In this document: piece after piece, positions 1 to 9,350 of the stretch
How positions within the stretch are numbered: the stretch's first letter is position 1
Layout: each line of letters begins with the position of its first letter
Assembly (NCBI GenBank): GCA_964401335.1
Contig: CAYNYK010000015.1
Span: forward strand, 1-59,006
Reading direction: 5' to 3'
Length of the DNA stretch: 59,006 nt
Source: JAAYCU01 sp964401335
GTDB taxonomy: Bacteria; Planctomycetota; Phycisphaerae; UBA1845; PWPN01
Translations under genes and position numbers: made by a program
Notes under the pieces: generated by a model
Database searches by the model: none
The model's input: only the letters and a program-made list of their open reading frames with translations
Told to the model about the DNA's origin: nothing

Positions 1-22
1 GCCAGCGGCGATAAAAAAATAA

Positions 23-838
23 TTTTCATATCGAAGTGCGAAAGTTGGGTTAGCGCTCAGCGACGCGCTCTGGCAGGCCGGTCATCCAGCCGATCTTATT
101 CCCACCACGGAAATATGGAACGGTTCACTGACCATCGGCGACGATGGGTACATGCAATACGGCCCGCAGCGTTATCACTCCGTTGTGTTGTATCATCCGC
201 AACTCGACAAAACAGTTACGGCGGACTTTTTCCGCAAAGCGGCCGAGGGCAAAACCACTTTGTATCGTCTGGGCGAATGGACCCGTGATTTTGCCGGCGG
301 CGAAGTGGACGTTACCCGCCTGTTGCCGGCGAAGATGCAGGTTTGCGCAGACGTGAAGACGGCCGCCAAGGAGATTGTTCTCAAATTGGGTGAATCCGGC
401 ATTCCGCCGCAGTCAGCGGCTGACCGGATTATTGGATTCGGTGACTGTCGCAGTACGGTCCCGGCGGCCAAAGGCCATAGCCGCCTGATCGACGGAACGC
501 ATATCATTGTTGCCGGCGCGGAGTCGGCGAGCGGCGATCCCATCCAGAGCACGTATACGGTCGACGGCCATTCGATTACGGTCGATGCAATCGGACTTGT
601 TGCCGTTCGTCTGGAAAAGGACGGCCGGCTGGCGGCCTTGGCCGTCGGCGGGCTCAAAAGCATCCGGGCCGGTCAATTCTCGATAGACTTGGCACAGCGT
701 ATGGACCTGGCTTTGTGGCATGATCGGGATGGAAAGCTTTGCGGCGTTTTGCAGGATTATGACGGCCCGATCCCCCCGGCCCTGGCCAATCTGACCCCCA
801 ACTGGCTGCGCCTCTCCGTACCGATACCGGCCGAATAG
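23..838 (+). CDS. C-terminal part of a large carbohydrate-active enzyme-like protein (5' incomplete)
   Basis: The frame is open from base 23 with no credible start; the first ATG at 152 lies inside coding-looking sequence, because the codons before it (AKVGLALSDALWQAGHPADL onward) read as protein. An in-frame TAA at 20-22 precedes it, so either the first bases of the contig are wrong or there is a frameshift. About 270 residues are visible. The segment with 'ADLIPTTEI' then 'YGPQRYHSVVLYHP' resembles the flavodoxin-like plus beta-sandwich tail of large planctomycete glycosidases, by recollection only. The tail ends 'LSVPIPAE'. It is convergent with the next gene, with a 5-base gap. Family assignment is weak. 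Confidence 0.5.
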   Translation, partial: FSYRSAKVGLALSDALWQAGHPADLIPTTEIWNGSLTIGDDGYMQYGPQRYHSVVLYHPQLDKTVTADFFRKAAEGKTTLYRLGEWTRDFAGGEVDVTRLLPAKMQVCADVKTAAKEIVLKLGESGIPPQSAADRIIGFGDCRSTVPAAKGHSRLIDGTHIIVAGAESASGDPIQSTYTVDGHSITVDAIGLVAVRLEKDGRLAALAVGGLKSIRAGQFSIDLAQRMDLALWHDRDGKLCGVLQDYDGPIPPALANLTPNWLRLSVPIPAE

Positions 839-843
839 CGTCC

Positions 844-1932
844 TCATTTCGCCATCTTCAACAATCTTTCGATCTCGCGCTGGTCGCAGGTGGCGGTGAT
901 GGTGCAACGGTGTTCGGAGGACTGGCCGGGCTGCAAGTCGCGGTGCCAGCCGCGCTGGCGGTCCTTGGGGCGGCCTTCGACACCCTCGACCGACGGTTCC
1001 AAAGCCCCGGTATACGAACCATCCGGGCCCCAGTGCTGCCAGTTGATCAAGCGGGGAAACTGCTTCTTGGAGTATTCGAGCTTAACGGCGAATCCGCGTT
1101 TCTTGTTGACCACGCCGACGGTGACCCGGCTGCGGGAGTCCGCCTTGGCGTCGATATAGGTGCAGTACTCACCGTTTCCACGATGTGAATCCAGCGGCCG
1201 CGGCGCAGTGCGGAAATCGTTACCCTTGCGGAACCAGGCGGCGGCCTTTTCGCCGATAGGCGAGAGCTTGCCCTCGTAGCAGTAGACGCTGGCCTCCGGC
1301 TCGAGCAGCGGGTAACCGAAGTTGATATGCAGCAGCCAGGCGAAGGGCACGGGCTGGTTGCCGCGATTGACGAACCGGTCATGCACGTGGATAGCCGACT
1401 CGCCGAGCGTGCTGCTGATGGTGCGGCGAAGTTCGATGTTGGGATTAAACACACGGGCGGTGCGTATCAGGCCGGTGATCTTCATTTCCATTTTGCCGGA
1501 GGCCGGGTCGGGATTCTCAATCGCCTCAAGAATAGCCGGCGTGTGCGAGTGGGTGCCGTGCAGGCTCCATTCAATGTCATTCTCAGTGAAAGGCGCGCCG
1601 GTGTTCAGTGGCCCGCAACCAACCAGCAGTCCGCCGTAAAACCCGCGGAGCCATTCGACGCCGCGGTTGTAGGCGTGCGAAGGGGCAACCGGGCCGGTGA
1701 GCGAGTGCCAGGTGAGCGACTGGCCGAGATACTCGGCATCGAGGATGTCCAGCCCGCGATCAATGAGTACCTTGTAACGCAGCCCGGCACCGGTATTGAT
1801 CCAGGCGATGCGGACGCCACGGCCGGGGCCGTTATCGAGGACAGAGGTTTCGATCCCGCCAAGTTGGAGCGGGTTTTCGACGGGGGCACCGGCAAAGGGA
1901 TTGGATTTTTTAGATATGCGCTTGCGGGCCAT
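844..1932 (-). CDS. DUF4432 family protein (galactose mutarotase-like)
   Basis: This 362-residue protein has the look of the DUF4432 family, a galactose-mutarotase-like beta-sandwich group often sitting in sugar-catabolic loci. Visible family features are the early 'DRGLDILDAEYLGQSLTWHS' block, 'FYGGLLVGCGPLNTG', the central 'SLHGTHSH' with candidate sugar-binding histidines, and 'HINFGYPLLEP'. There is no signal peptide; the basic N-terminus (MARKRISKKSNPF) suggests a cytoplasmic protein. The exact reaction is not known for the family; anomer or sugar-acid epimer handling is inferred. It stands alone on its strand, with the GH127 and phosphoesterase genes nearby, consistent with a sugar-use region. 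Confidence 0.8.
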   Translation of the reverse strand: MARKRISKKSNPFAGAPVENPLQLGGIETSVLDNGPGRGVRIAWINTGAGLRYKVLIDRGLDILDAEYLGQSLTWHSLTGPVAPSHAYNRGVEWLRGFYGGLLVGCGPLNTGAPFTENDIEWSLHGTHSHTPAILEAIENPDPASGKMEMKITGLIRTARVFNPNIELRRTISSTLGESAIHVHDRFVNRGNQPVPFAWLLHINFGYPLLEPEASVYCYEGKLSPIGEKAAAWFRKGNDFRTAPRPLDSHRGNGEYCTYIDAKADSRSRVTVGVVNKKRGFAVKLEYSKKQFPRLINWQHWGPDGSYTGALEPSVEGVEGRPKDRQRGWHRDLQPGQSSEHRCTITATCDQREIERLLKMAK

Positions 1933-2050
1933 GACATAATCCTCCTCAAGTTTGATCCGCCCGGATCATATATTTAGGGATACACCCACCGCGTTTGCGA
2001 ACGCGGAAGGTTCATTTATTTCGAATACCATAACGGAAGGCCGGCGGCGG

Positions 2051-3433
2051 TCAACATCCCGGCGGGCGGTTCTCGCCCCTTAGGCAGTTTTTGAATTGCA
2101 CAAAATCATTCTGATCCACATCGTTGTCCCTGTCGAGATCGGCCGGCTGACAACCGGTGGCATAAGGTATGTTGGTGCCGGAGTAGCACCTCTGCAGGAA
2201 GCCGAAATCCTCCAGATCAACATCTCCGTCGAGGTTGAAATCCGCCATGGAGGAAACCGCGACCTGCCAGGTTTCATTGTCGTAGCCCTGGGTGTTGGTC
2301 GCCCGGATGGTGATCGCGAACGTCTGGCCGACCTGCCCCGCGGTTGGTGTCCAGCCGGACACAAACCCCGCGCCATGAGTTTCGTTGCTGACCTGGGTCC
2401 CGCTCGGGCCGGAAACCACCGACCAGGTCGGGGTTGGATAACCCTGCAAGAGGGTCAGTTGTTTGGTGTACGGCGTTCCTACTTTGACGTTATCGGGATC
2501 AGGCGAGACCTCGGCGATGATCGGCGGCAGGGGTGTCGAAGGCCGATACACCGACCAAGTGTCGTGTTTGGTGAAATACCCACGTCCCAGGGAACGATGA
2601 GTATCGAAGGTTACGGTATCTTCGCCGACGGTTACCCGGATATAGGTATCATACGTACCGGTGCCCCGGGCGTACGCGGAGTTCACTTCCCATACCCCGT
2701 TCTTGAGATAACGATAATACGTATGTGTATGTCCGCAGAAATAGGCCACGACATCATGCGTATCAAGCAGGGCCCAGAAGGCGTTACGATTGGTTGGGTA
2801 CTGATCGAGGCTGTCGCCGATGTGGCGGCACTGGTCCGGATAATCGGCATCACACTGCGGATAAGCCGGCTCGTGGCCGGTGACGAAAATCCATTTCTTT
2901 GTAGTGGCGGCCAAATCGGCGGCCAGCCAGTTGTACAAGGCGGGAACGATATCGCCGTCGGTACCCACGTCACTGGTACCGTTATAGTATTGATTCAGGA
3001 CGACGAAGTGGGCGTTGCCATAGTCGAAAGAGTAGGTGGTCGTGGTGCAGTTCGGCGGCCCCGGGTTGACGATGTAGGGCAGGCCGTAATACTGGTCGCG
3101 CGTCCATTGCATGTAGTCGGCGTTATCCAGTTCGTGATTGCCTACCACCGGATACCAGACGAAATTGGCGCCGAATTCCGTGCTCAAGCAGCCGTCGACT
3201 CCGCCGTTATAGGGCGGCCAATGATCGCCGGGATAAATCATGAAAACCCCCGGTCCGCCCGTGGCGGTGATATCATCCAGCACGGCTGGGTATTGGCCCA
3301 CGGCCGTCGCCCCTTGTGTGTCACTGGTAAGAGTAAAGCTGAAGTCGGCAGCCATCGCGGATCCGCTCAGACAGGCGGACAAAATACTTAATAGCGATGC
3401 GTACACTAAGAAAAGCGAACTAATGTGGGACAT
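2051..3433 (-). CDS. Secreted metallophosphoesterase with Ig-like and dockerin-like domains (copy 1)
   Basis: 460 residues. A signal peptide (about 1-29, ending SAMAAD) leads into a calcineurin-like phosphoesterase domain of roughly 30-300, with GD at 69-70, GNHE at 98-101, 'VTGHEPAY' and 'CGHTHTYYRY', the metal-ligand blocks of the family. A putative-Ig segment follows (about 310-390, 'PTPTWSVVSGPSG'), then a dockerin-like tail with two calcium-loop-like repeats, 'DFNLDGDVDLEDFG' and 'DLDRDNDVDQNDF'. The substrate is unknown; phosphoester hydrolysis outside the cytoplasm is inferred. It lies 14 bases downstream of a close paralog at 3448-4788 on the same strand, so the two are probably cotranscribed. 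The tail suggests attachment or calcium-dependent assembly, but no cohesin is seen in the window. Confidence 0.88.
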   Translation of the reverse strand: MSHISSLFLVYASLLSILSACLSGSAMAADFSFTLTSDTQGATAVGQYPAVLDDITATGGPGVFMIYPGDHWPPYNGGVDGCLSTEFGANFVWYPVVGNHELDNADYMQWTRDQYYGLPYIVNPGPPNCTTTTYSFDYGNAHFVVLNQYYNGTSDVGTDGDIVPALYNWLAADLAATTKKWIFVTGHEPAYPQCDADYPDQCRHIGDSLDQYPTNRNAFWALLDTHDVVAYFCGHTHTYYRYLKNGVWEVNSAYARGTGTYDTYIRVTVGEDTVTFDTHRSLGRGYFTKHDTWSVYRPSTPLPPIIAEVSPDPDNVKVGTPYTKQLTLLQGYPTPTWSVVSGPSGTQVSNETHGAGFVSGWTPTAGQVGQTFAITIRATNTQGYDNETWQVAVSSMADFNLDGDVDLEDFGFLQRCYSGTNIPYATGCQPADLDRDNDVDQNDFVQFKNCLRGENRPPGC

Positions 3434-3447
3434 GGCTTATCCTCTCT

Positions 3448-4788
3448 TCAGCAACCGGGCAAATTGTTGGTCCCTCTCATGCAGTTTTTGAATTTTCCAA
3501 AATCCAACTGATCCACATCGTTGTCCTGGTCGAGATCAGCCGGCTGACAACCGGTGGAATAAGGTATGTTAGTGCCGGAGTAACACTTCTGCAGTAAACC
3601 GAAATCTTGCAAGTCCACATCTTCGTCGAGATCGAAGTCCGCCAGGGATACTACCTTTACCTGCCAACTTTCTTGATCACTACCTGCGGCGTTATCGGCC
3701 TGTATGGTAATGGAATACGTATTCTCCAGTTGAGTGGGATCGGGAACCCAACCGTGAACCAGGCCGTTCTCATCGACTGCCGTACCGGACGGCCCAGTCA
3801 CCACCGACCAGCTCGGAGAAGGAAACCCCTGAAGCAAACTCAACTGCCTCTGGTACTCGACCGTCGTTTTGACCGAATCCGGATCGGGGGTCACCTCGGC
3901 GATTATGGGCGCGACCGGCGCCCAGTTGACCGTCCAGGAATCGGTCATATTGAAAATGCCGTTGTAGAGCGAACGGTACGTATGAAAAGTGATCGTATAA
4001 TCGCTGACAAAGACGCGGAGATAGGTATCGTAGATATCCGTCCCCCTGGCCTGGGCGGTGTCAACCTGCCATACGCCGTCCTTGAAGTATCGCGAATAAC
4101 GGTGCGTATGGCCTACGAGATAGGCAACCACGTTATGGCTGTCCAGCAAAGCCCAGAACGCGTCCCGATGGGCGGGGTATTGATCGAGACTGTCGCCGAT
4201 GTGTCGGCAGTCACCCCAGTCGGTATCGCATTGCGGATAGGCCGGCTCGTGGCCGATCACGAACTTCCACGACTTGGTGCTGGCGGCCAGATCGGCGTTC
4301 AGCCAGTTATACAGAGCGGGCACAACGTCGCCGTCGGTACCGACGTCGCTTAAGCCGTTGTAATACTGATTCAGAACGACGAAGTGAGCGTTGCCGTAGT
4401 CGAACGAGTAGGTGGTTTCCTCGCCGTTGGGCGGACCAGCCTGCACGATGTAGGGCAGATTAAGGAATACGTTACGCATCCAAATCATGTCGGAAGGGGT
4501 TTCCGCTTCATGGTTGCCGATGGCATTGTACCAAGGGAACGTAGGGCCGAAGGCGTTGCGAATCTGCGTGTCGATCACGTCGGGGGGGTCCATGTCGCCG
4601 GGGCAGATCATGAACACTCCAGGCCCGCCGGTGGCGTTAATGTGCTGCAAGACGGCATCGAATTGCCCGGGCGCGGTGTAGCTGCGAGTATCACAAGTAA
4701 TAGTGAAAGAAAAATCAGCGCGGGCAATACCCGGAAACAGGCATATCGAGTAAAGACTGACCCATAGCAGTCCATCGATACATTTCAT
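3448..4788 (-). CDS. Secreted metallophosphoesterase with Ig-like and dockerin-like domains (copy 2)
   Basis: 446 residues, the same architecture and clearly a paralog of the gene at 2051-3433: signal peptide (about 1-24, ending GIARAD), phosphoesterase motifs 'CPGDMDPPD', 'GNHEAE', 'VIGHEPAYPQCD' and 'VGHTHRYSRYF', an Ig-like segment, and a dockerin-like tail with 'DFDLDEDVDLQDFG' and 'DLDQDNDVDQLDFG'. A good ribosome site, GGGAGGG, lies seven bases before the ATG. It is the first gene of the pair. Unlike copy 1 it keeps an extra acidic residue in 'GDMDPPD', where copy 1 has 'GDHWPP', so metal binding may differ. Substrate unknown. Confidence 0.88.
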   Translation of the reverse strand: MKCIDGLLWVSLYSICLFPGIARADFSFTITCDTRSYTAPGQFDAVLQHINATGGPGVFMICPGDMDPPDVIDTQIRNAFGPTFPWYNAIGNHEAETPSDMIWMRNVFLNLPYIVQAGPPNGEETTYSFDYGNAHFVVLNQYYNGLSDVGTDGDVVPALYNWLNADLAASTKSWKFVIGHEPAYPQCDTDWGDCRHIGDSLDQYPAHRDAFWALLDSHNVVAYLVGHTHRYSRYFKDGVWQVDTAQARGTDIYDTYLRVFVSDYTITFHTYRSLYNGIFNMTDSWTVNWAPVAPIIAEVTPDPDSVKTTVEYQRQLSLLQGFPSPSWSVVTGPSGTAVDENGLVHGWVPDPTQLENTYSITIQADNAAGSDQESWQVKVVSLADFDLDEDVDLQDFGLLQKCYSGTNIPYSTGCQPADLDQDNDVDQLDFGKFKNCMRGTNNLPGC

Positions 4789-4948
4789 GATATTACCCTC
4801 CCTTGACTTAACTATATCTTAATCAAACCTTAATGTTTCTCCAAACGGAAAAATCGGTTAATGTACTTCCGAGGCGGGATCAAGCGTGTTTAATATAGGG
4901 CGTTCGTTTTGTTGGCCTGTAAATTAAATTTTTTATTTTCAAGGTGAG

Positions 4949-7246
4949 ATGATGTTGTCTTTCGTATCAATGTGCCTGCTATCGGCAACTGTTGCATTGG
5001 CGACACAGGTTCCCGTGGCCCATGAGGGATTGTTCGATATGCCCGCTTGGCGCGAGGTGCGGATCGGCGGCTTCGTCGGCCGGCGGGTCGATGCGAACAC
5101 GCGGGGCATCGTCCTGCACCGTGACGAACAGGGCATGCTCGACGGGTTCCGCCACCGTACGGTCGGCGGGCATCCGTGGATCGGCGAGCACGTGGGCAAG
5201 TGGCTCGACACGGCCGCCATGGCCTATGCCTATTCGGGTGACCAAGAGCTGGAAGCCAAGATGAAACGGGTGGCCGACGAACTGATGAAGACGCAGCTAC
5301 CCGACGGTTACCTCGGCACCTACGGCGAGCCGGAACGCATGGACCGCTGGGACGTGTGGGTCCACAAATACAACCTGCTCGGCCTGCAGGCCTATTACGA
5401 TGTCACTGGGGATACGAGGGCGTTGGAATCCTGCCGGAAGATGGCCGATCTGATTATGACCCACATCGGGCCGGGTAAAAAGGATATCCTGGTGGCCGGC
5501 ACGCATGACGGCGTGATTACCCATCAGGGGATGGCCGCCACCAGCATCCTCGAACCGATCCTCGATCTCTTTAGGCATACCGGCGATAAGCGCTACCTCG
5601 ATTACGGCCGATACATTGCCGATTCGCTCGAACGCGAAGGCGGGCCGCACATTGTCAGTTCGCTGTTCAAGGAACGCGCGGTCAACAAGGTGGCCAACGC
5701 CAAGGCCTACGAGATGATTTCCAATATTCTCGGCCTCTTGAGCCTTTACCGGCTGGAAGGAAAATCCGAATATCTCCAAGCGGCGGAAATCGCGTTCGAT
5801 GATATCGTCAAACGCCGCGCGTATATCACCGGAGGTACCACCACCGGTGAGGCGTTCTGGCCCGAGGGGCATCTGCCCAACTCCGGACATGTGGCCGAAA
5901 TGTGCGTGATGATGAGCCAGTTCCAACTGGCCCGCGAACTTCTCTTGCTGACCGGCGACACGAAATACGGCGACGCGATGGAACATCTGGTCCTCAACCA
6001 CATCCTGGCCGGTCAGAACCCCGGCGGCGAATCCGTCTGCTACTACACGCCGCTATGGGGCAATAAATTCTATATGACCTCGCTCGATTGCTGCATTTCC
6101 AGTGGGGCCCGAGTGGTGGCCATGCTGCCTTCCATGTATTACCTGCGCGGTTTTGACCGGGTCATGGTCAATATGCTGGGCGAGTCGCGGCTGGAAACGA
6201 CTCTGCCCAACGGCGAGACGCCGCGTGTGGAGCAGAAAACGGAATATCCTTTCAACGGCAAGGTGAGCATCCGAGCCGAGGCCCCCAAGGGGATCGGTTA
6301 TACGCTGGCCGTGCGCATTCCACCGGCCGCCGGTTCGCCGATGATCAAGATCGACGGCCGGCCGTTCGGCTCGACGCTCGGAAGCGGTTGGTCGCTCTGC
6401 CTGCCCATCGCCGCTGCAGGCACAACCATCGAAATGGACCTCGATCTTCACTGGGATCTTATCAAGGGTAACGGCATGAACGAAGGGTTGTTCGCCCTGC
6501 GTTACGGTCCGGTGATCTTTGCTTACGATCATGCATTAAACAAGCATATCCTGCACTCGGCCGCTTATGGTTATGATATGAATCTGGAACGACTTTCACC
6601 CAAGCTTGAGCAGAAAGATGGTCATTGGATCGCCACGATCACCGGTTTTCCGCCGGGTTCCGATGAGCCCAAGCGAATCGCCCTGCGGCCGTTCGCGGAC
6701 GCCGGCGAGAAGGGATATTTCAGCGTCTGGTTGCGCGACCGAACGTGGCGGCCGGGGATCGTATTTTCGCTATTCACCGGTGACCACGAATTCTTATCAC
6801 GGCCGGGCAAAACCAAAGGTTCGTTTGCCGATAATGACCCGACCACCTTCAGCACGACCGACGATGGCCGCAAGCTGGATGAAGATTGGTTTGAAACTCA
6901 TGTCGGCTGGTTCAGCCGCTTCAACGTGATCATCTTCCGCCACGGTAAGACGTTTCCCAATGGAGGCTGGTTCGATACCAGCAAAGGCAAACCTCGTGTT
7001 CTGTTGCGCATGCAAACGGGTGAGAGTATAGAGGTCGGCACGCTCGAGGACTATCCGGTCACGACCGCCGAAAGCCCCGGCACGCTAACTGACGGCCAAG
7101 CTTTCCGTCTAATCATCCCCAAAGACAAGATGAAAGACGCCTTCGGTGTCCGTATCATCGGCACGCCGGCCGGCGGCAATGACCCCAACCAGAACTTCGC
7201 CAGTTGCGCCGAACTGCAAGTGCTCTACGACCCGGATTGGGATTGA
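4949..7246 (+). CDS. Beta-L-arabinofuranosidase, GH127 (DUF1680) family
   Basis: 765 residues with a short signal peptide (about 1-19). The protein follows the GH127 layout: an (alpha/alpha)6 catalytic barrel followed by beta domains. Residues matching the zinc-cysteine catalytic set are visible: E301 in 'GEAF', E317 and C319 in 'AEMC', and C381-C382 in 'DCCISSGAR'. The spacing E301 to E317 is 16, the same as the acid/base to zinc-glutamate spacing known in HypBA1 (E322/E338). The enzyme should release L-arabinofuranose from plant-type or glycoprotein glycans, outside the cytoplasm. It is divergent from the phosphoesterase pair, with about 160 bases between, and convergent with the kinase operon. 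Confidence 0.9.
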   Translation: MMLSFVSMCLLSATVALATQVPVAHEGLFDMPAWREVRIGGFVGRRVDANTRGIVLHRDEQGMLDGFRHRTVGGHPWIGEHVGKWLDTAAMAYAYSGDQELEAKMKRVADELMKTQLPDGYLGTYGEPERMDRWDVWVHKYNLLGLQAYYDVTGDTRALESCRKMADLIMTHIGPGKKDILVAGTHDGVITHQGMAATSILEPILDLFRHTGDKRYLDYGRYIADSLEREGGPHIVSSLFKERAVNKVANAKAYEMISNILGLLSLYRLEGKSEYLQAAEIAFDDIVKRRAYITGGTTTGEAFWPEGHLPNSGHVAEMCVMMSQFQLARELLLLTGDTKYGDAMEHLVLNHILAGQNPGGESVCYYTPLWGNKFYMTSLDCCISSGARVVAMLPSMYYLRGFDRVMVNMLGESRLETTLPNGETPRVEQKTEYPFNGKVSIRAEAPKGIGYTLAVRIPPAAGSPMIKIDGRPFGSTLGSGWSLCLPIAAAGTTIEMDLDLHWDLIKGNGMNEGLFALRYGPVIFAYDHALNKHILHSAAYGYDMNLERLSPKLEQKDGHWIATITGFPPGSDEPKRIALRPFADAGEKGYFSVWLRDRTWRPGIVFSLFTGDHEFLSRPGKTKGSFADNDPTTFSTTDDGRKLDEDWFETHVGWFSRFNVIIFRHGKTFPNGGWFDTSKGKPRVLLRMQTGESIEVGTLEDYPVTTAESPGTLTDGQAFRLIIPKDKMKDAFGVRIIGTPAGGNDPNQNFASCAELQVLYDPDWD

Positions 7247-7290
7247 AATGTCAACCTTTGTCGTGTACCGCGGGTATTCGATCTTTCGGC

Positions 7291-8259
7291 TCAAGCCTCC
7301 TTCGGCGCCGAGGCTTCGATGTTGGCGACCACGGATTCGTTCCAGGGTACGCCGATGAGGTCTAGGGCGATCAGGGCCGCACCGACGCCGGGGCTGAAGC
7401 GCGGCAGGACCAGCGTGGCATGGGGGTGTTTTTGATGCAGCAGGGTTTGGACCAGATTAAAATAGTAGGGCACCTTGGTGACCAGACTGCCGGTGGCCGC
7501 CACTTTGTAGCCGCCGGTGTGCAGGCCGAGAACTTCGGCGCAGGTAGCCAGCAGGTGGGCGATTTCCGCCGCGCCTTCATGCACGATCTGCTTGCAGACT
7601 TCGTCCGGCGGGGTGGCCGTCGCCAGGTCCATGACGATTTTCGCGTACTGCGAAACCTCCCGCCGAAAATCCTGGCTGGTGTATAACGGCGTCACGCAGG
7701 CCCTCAGGGTTGGCCCGCCGATCTTGGCGATGATCTTGTCCACCATTTTCGTCGCCGGCCCCCGGCCGTCATCCGCCCGAAAAGCGGCGTTGATGCCATG
7801 CTCGGCCAGCCAGTACGCGCTACCCTCGTCGCCGATCGGACCCCAGCAACTGGTGACATGCGTCCGGCCTGCGGCGTTGCGACCCCAACCGACCGAACCG
7901 GTACCGGCGATCAAGGCCAGGCCCACTTTCTCCACCAACCCCCCAACGAGGCTGCATTCGCCCTCTTCCTTACGGAGGATTTTTTTCGGCCGGGCCAGCC
8001 GGGTGATGCAGGGAAAAAGCGGGTCGGGCTGCGGTTCGATGCCGATGACCGCGATCTCGGTTTCGAGTGTTTTGATGCCCGCTTGTTTCTGGGCGGTGGT
8101 GATGGCCTCCGCGAAAGACTGCTCGGCCAACTCAAGAGGAATAAAGTTAATGTTACCCGAGCCGCCGACGCCCTCGCCGAGAATCCGGCCCGTATCGTCG
8201 GCCAGAATGGCGTGGCTCTTGGTCCCGCCGATGTCCATGCCCAACACAATTCGTGCCAT
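7291..8259 (-). CDS. BadF/BadG-type sugar kinase, N-acetylglucosamine kinase-like
   Basis: I place the start at the ATG at 8259 (322 residues, MARIVLGMDIGGTKS) because GGGGATG lies just before it and it follows the upstream stop by two bases; a longer frame to 8307 would overlap that gene. The ASKHA fold is clear: phosphate-1 loop 'GMDIGGTKSHA', phosphate-2 'ALIAGTGSVGWGRN', and 'WGPIGDEGSAYWL', which is typical of the BadF/BcrA and N-acetylglucosamine kinase family. Expected reaction: ATP-dependent phosphorylation of an amino sugar or related sugar in the cytoplasm. It is the last gene of a leftward operon with an aldose epimerase and a six-hairpin protein, which supports a catabolic role. 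The substrate is inferred. Confidence 0.85.
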   Translation of the reverse strand: MARIVLGMDIGGTKSHAILADDTGRILGEGVGGSGNINFIPLELAEQSFAEAITTAQKQAGIKTLETEIAVIGIEPQPDPLFPCITRLARPKKILRKEEGECSLVGGLVEKVGLALIAGTGSVGWGRNAAGRTHVTSCWGPIGDEGSAYWLAEHGINAAFRADDGRGPATKMVDKIIAKIGGPTLRACVTPLYTSQDFRREVSQYAKIVMDLATATPPDEVCKQIVHEGAAEIAHLLATCAEVLGLHTGGYKVAATGSLVTKVPYYFNLVQTLLHQKHPHATLVLPRFSPGVGAALIALDLIGVPWNESVVANIEASAPKEA

Positions 8260-8261
8260 CG

Positions 8262-9323
8262 TCACATCCCCATGTAAGCCAGTTCCATCGCCGAATCGAC
8301 CAGCCAACTGGTGAAATCGGCGGTGAAATCGTACGTCGTCCGCAACGCCTGCTTATCGAAACTTTCGGTCCCCGGCCCGAGCATCCAGCCGGAGGGCTGC
8401 TGGGCGGTCAGAATGAAATCCATCTGCGAGAGGCATTTTTCCAGATAGCGTTTCTCGCCGGTAATCCGATACAGCATGGCCGACCCCCAGCCGCCCTTGC
8501 CCGCGGTGGTGAAGTGGAAAGCGTCCTCGTGAGCGCCGGCCAGCCAATCCCAAATCCGTACGGCCGCGTCGAGATATTTTTTATCGCCGGTGTATTCATA
8601 GACGGCGATCATCACGTTCATCGGCCAGGCCCAGATCCAATACGCTTGCTTGCCCTGCTTGCGATCGATGAAACAGTAGAGATGGTTCTTCGGCTCGACG
8701 CCGGTCAAATCGGTCAGCACGCCGGTTTTCTTTGTCCAGCGGGTATACAGCTTGTCCGGGTCTTTCTGGGCCTTGAACCATTCGATCAGAAAATCGGTGC
8801 TTTCGACGGCCAGTTGCGGCCGCTGATGCTGCAGGCAGGCCAACGCGCCGACCGCGGTTGCGCAACTATCGATGATCTCACTGCGCGGCTGGACATGGGC
8901 GTAAAACCCGCCGGTTTCCGGGTCACGCATGGATACCATGAAATCGACGATCTTTCGGCCGAGCTCGTACCAGCGCATGGCCGCCGCCGCCCGAGCTAGC
9001 CAGGCGTTCTGATAAAGCTGACAGAAAACCGGGCCGTAACTGCCGCTGCTGCGGCTCTTTTCGTTCGTGTAAATGTCGCCGTTGGGTCGCATGTAGCGGT
9101 CCACGATGTGCCGCATCATGCGCCCGGCGGCACCGTCCTGCCCGCCGACGCGGAGAGAGTAAACGCTTTTGTAATAACAGCCGACATCGTCTGTATCCGG
9201 GTAGATGCCATCGGGCTGTACCGGTTGTATGCCGCGGTAGTTGCCCATGGCCGTCTGTTGACACGCCAACCAGGTCATGGCCCGATGGGCCGCTTCGAGA
9301 AGAATCGCACTGGTGATTTTCAT
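8262..9323 (-). CDS. Six-hairpin (alpha/alpha-toroid) glycosidase-like protein
   Basis: 353 residues without a signal peptide. The sequence is rich in alternating helices with aromatic and Gly pairs ('YYKSVYSLRVGGQDGAAGRM', 'GGFYAHVQPRSE', 'GWGSAMLYRITGEKRY'), the look of the six-hairpin glycosidase fold shared by GH88, GH105, epimerases and lyases. I cannot place it in one family and see no diagnostic catalytic pair. It is the middle gene of a leftward operon: aldose epimerase 27 bases upstream, kinase 2 bases downstream. Cytoplasmic processing of a disaccharide or uronic acid released by secreted enzymes is a reasonable inference, not shown. Confidence 0.7.
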   Translation of the reverse strand: MKITSAILLEAAHRAMTWLACQQTAMGNYRGIQPVQPDGIYPDTDDVGCYYKSVYSLRVGGQDGAAGRMMRHIVDRYMRPNGDIYTNEKSRSSGSYGPVFCQLYQNAWLARAAAAMRWYELGRKIVDFMVSMRDPETGGFYAHVQPRSEIIDSCATAVGALACLQHQRPQLAVESTDFLIEWFKAQKDPDKLYTRWTKKTGVLTDLTGVEPKNHLYCFIDRKQGKQAYWIWAWPMNVMIAVYEYTGDKKYLDAAVRIWDWLAGAHEDAFHFTTAGKGGWGSAMLYRITGEKRYLEKCLSQMDFILTAQQPSGWMLGPGTESFDKQALRTTYDFTADFTSWLVDSAMELAYMGM

Positions 9324-9350
9324 CTTGCAAAAGCTCCTGCATTCAACAAA

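Noticed and set aside
2096..3391. Long open frame on the plus strand opposite the first phosphoesterase
   Set aside because: It lies fully antisense to a gene with clear domains and motifs, has no family resemblance and arises from GC-rich codon bias.
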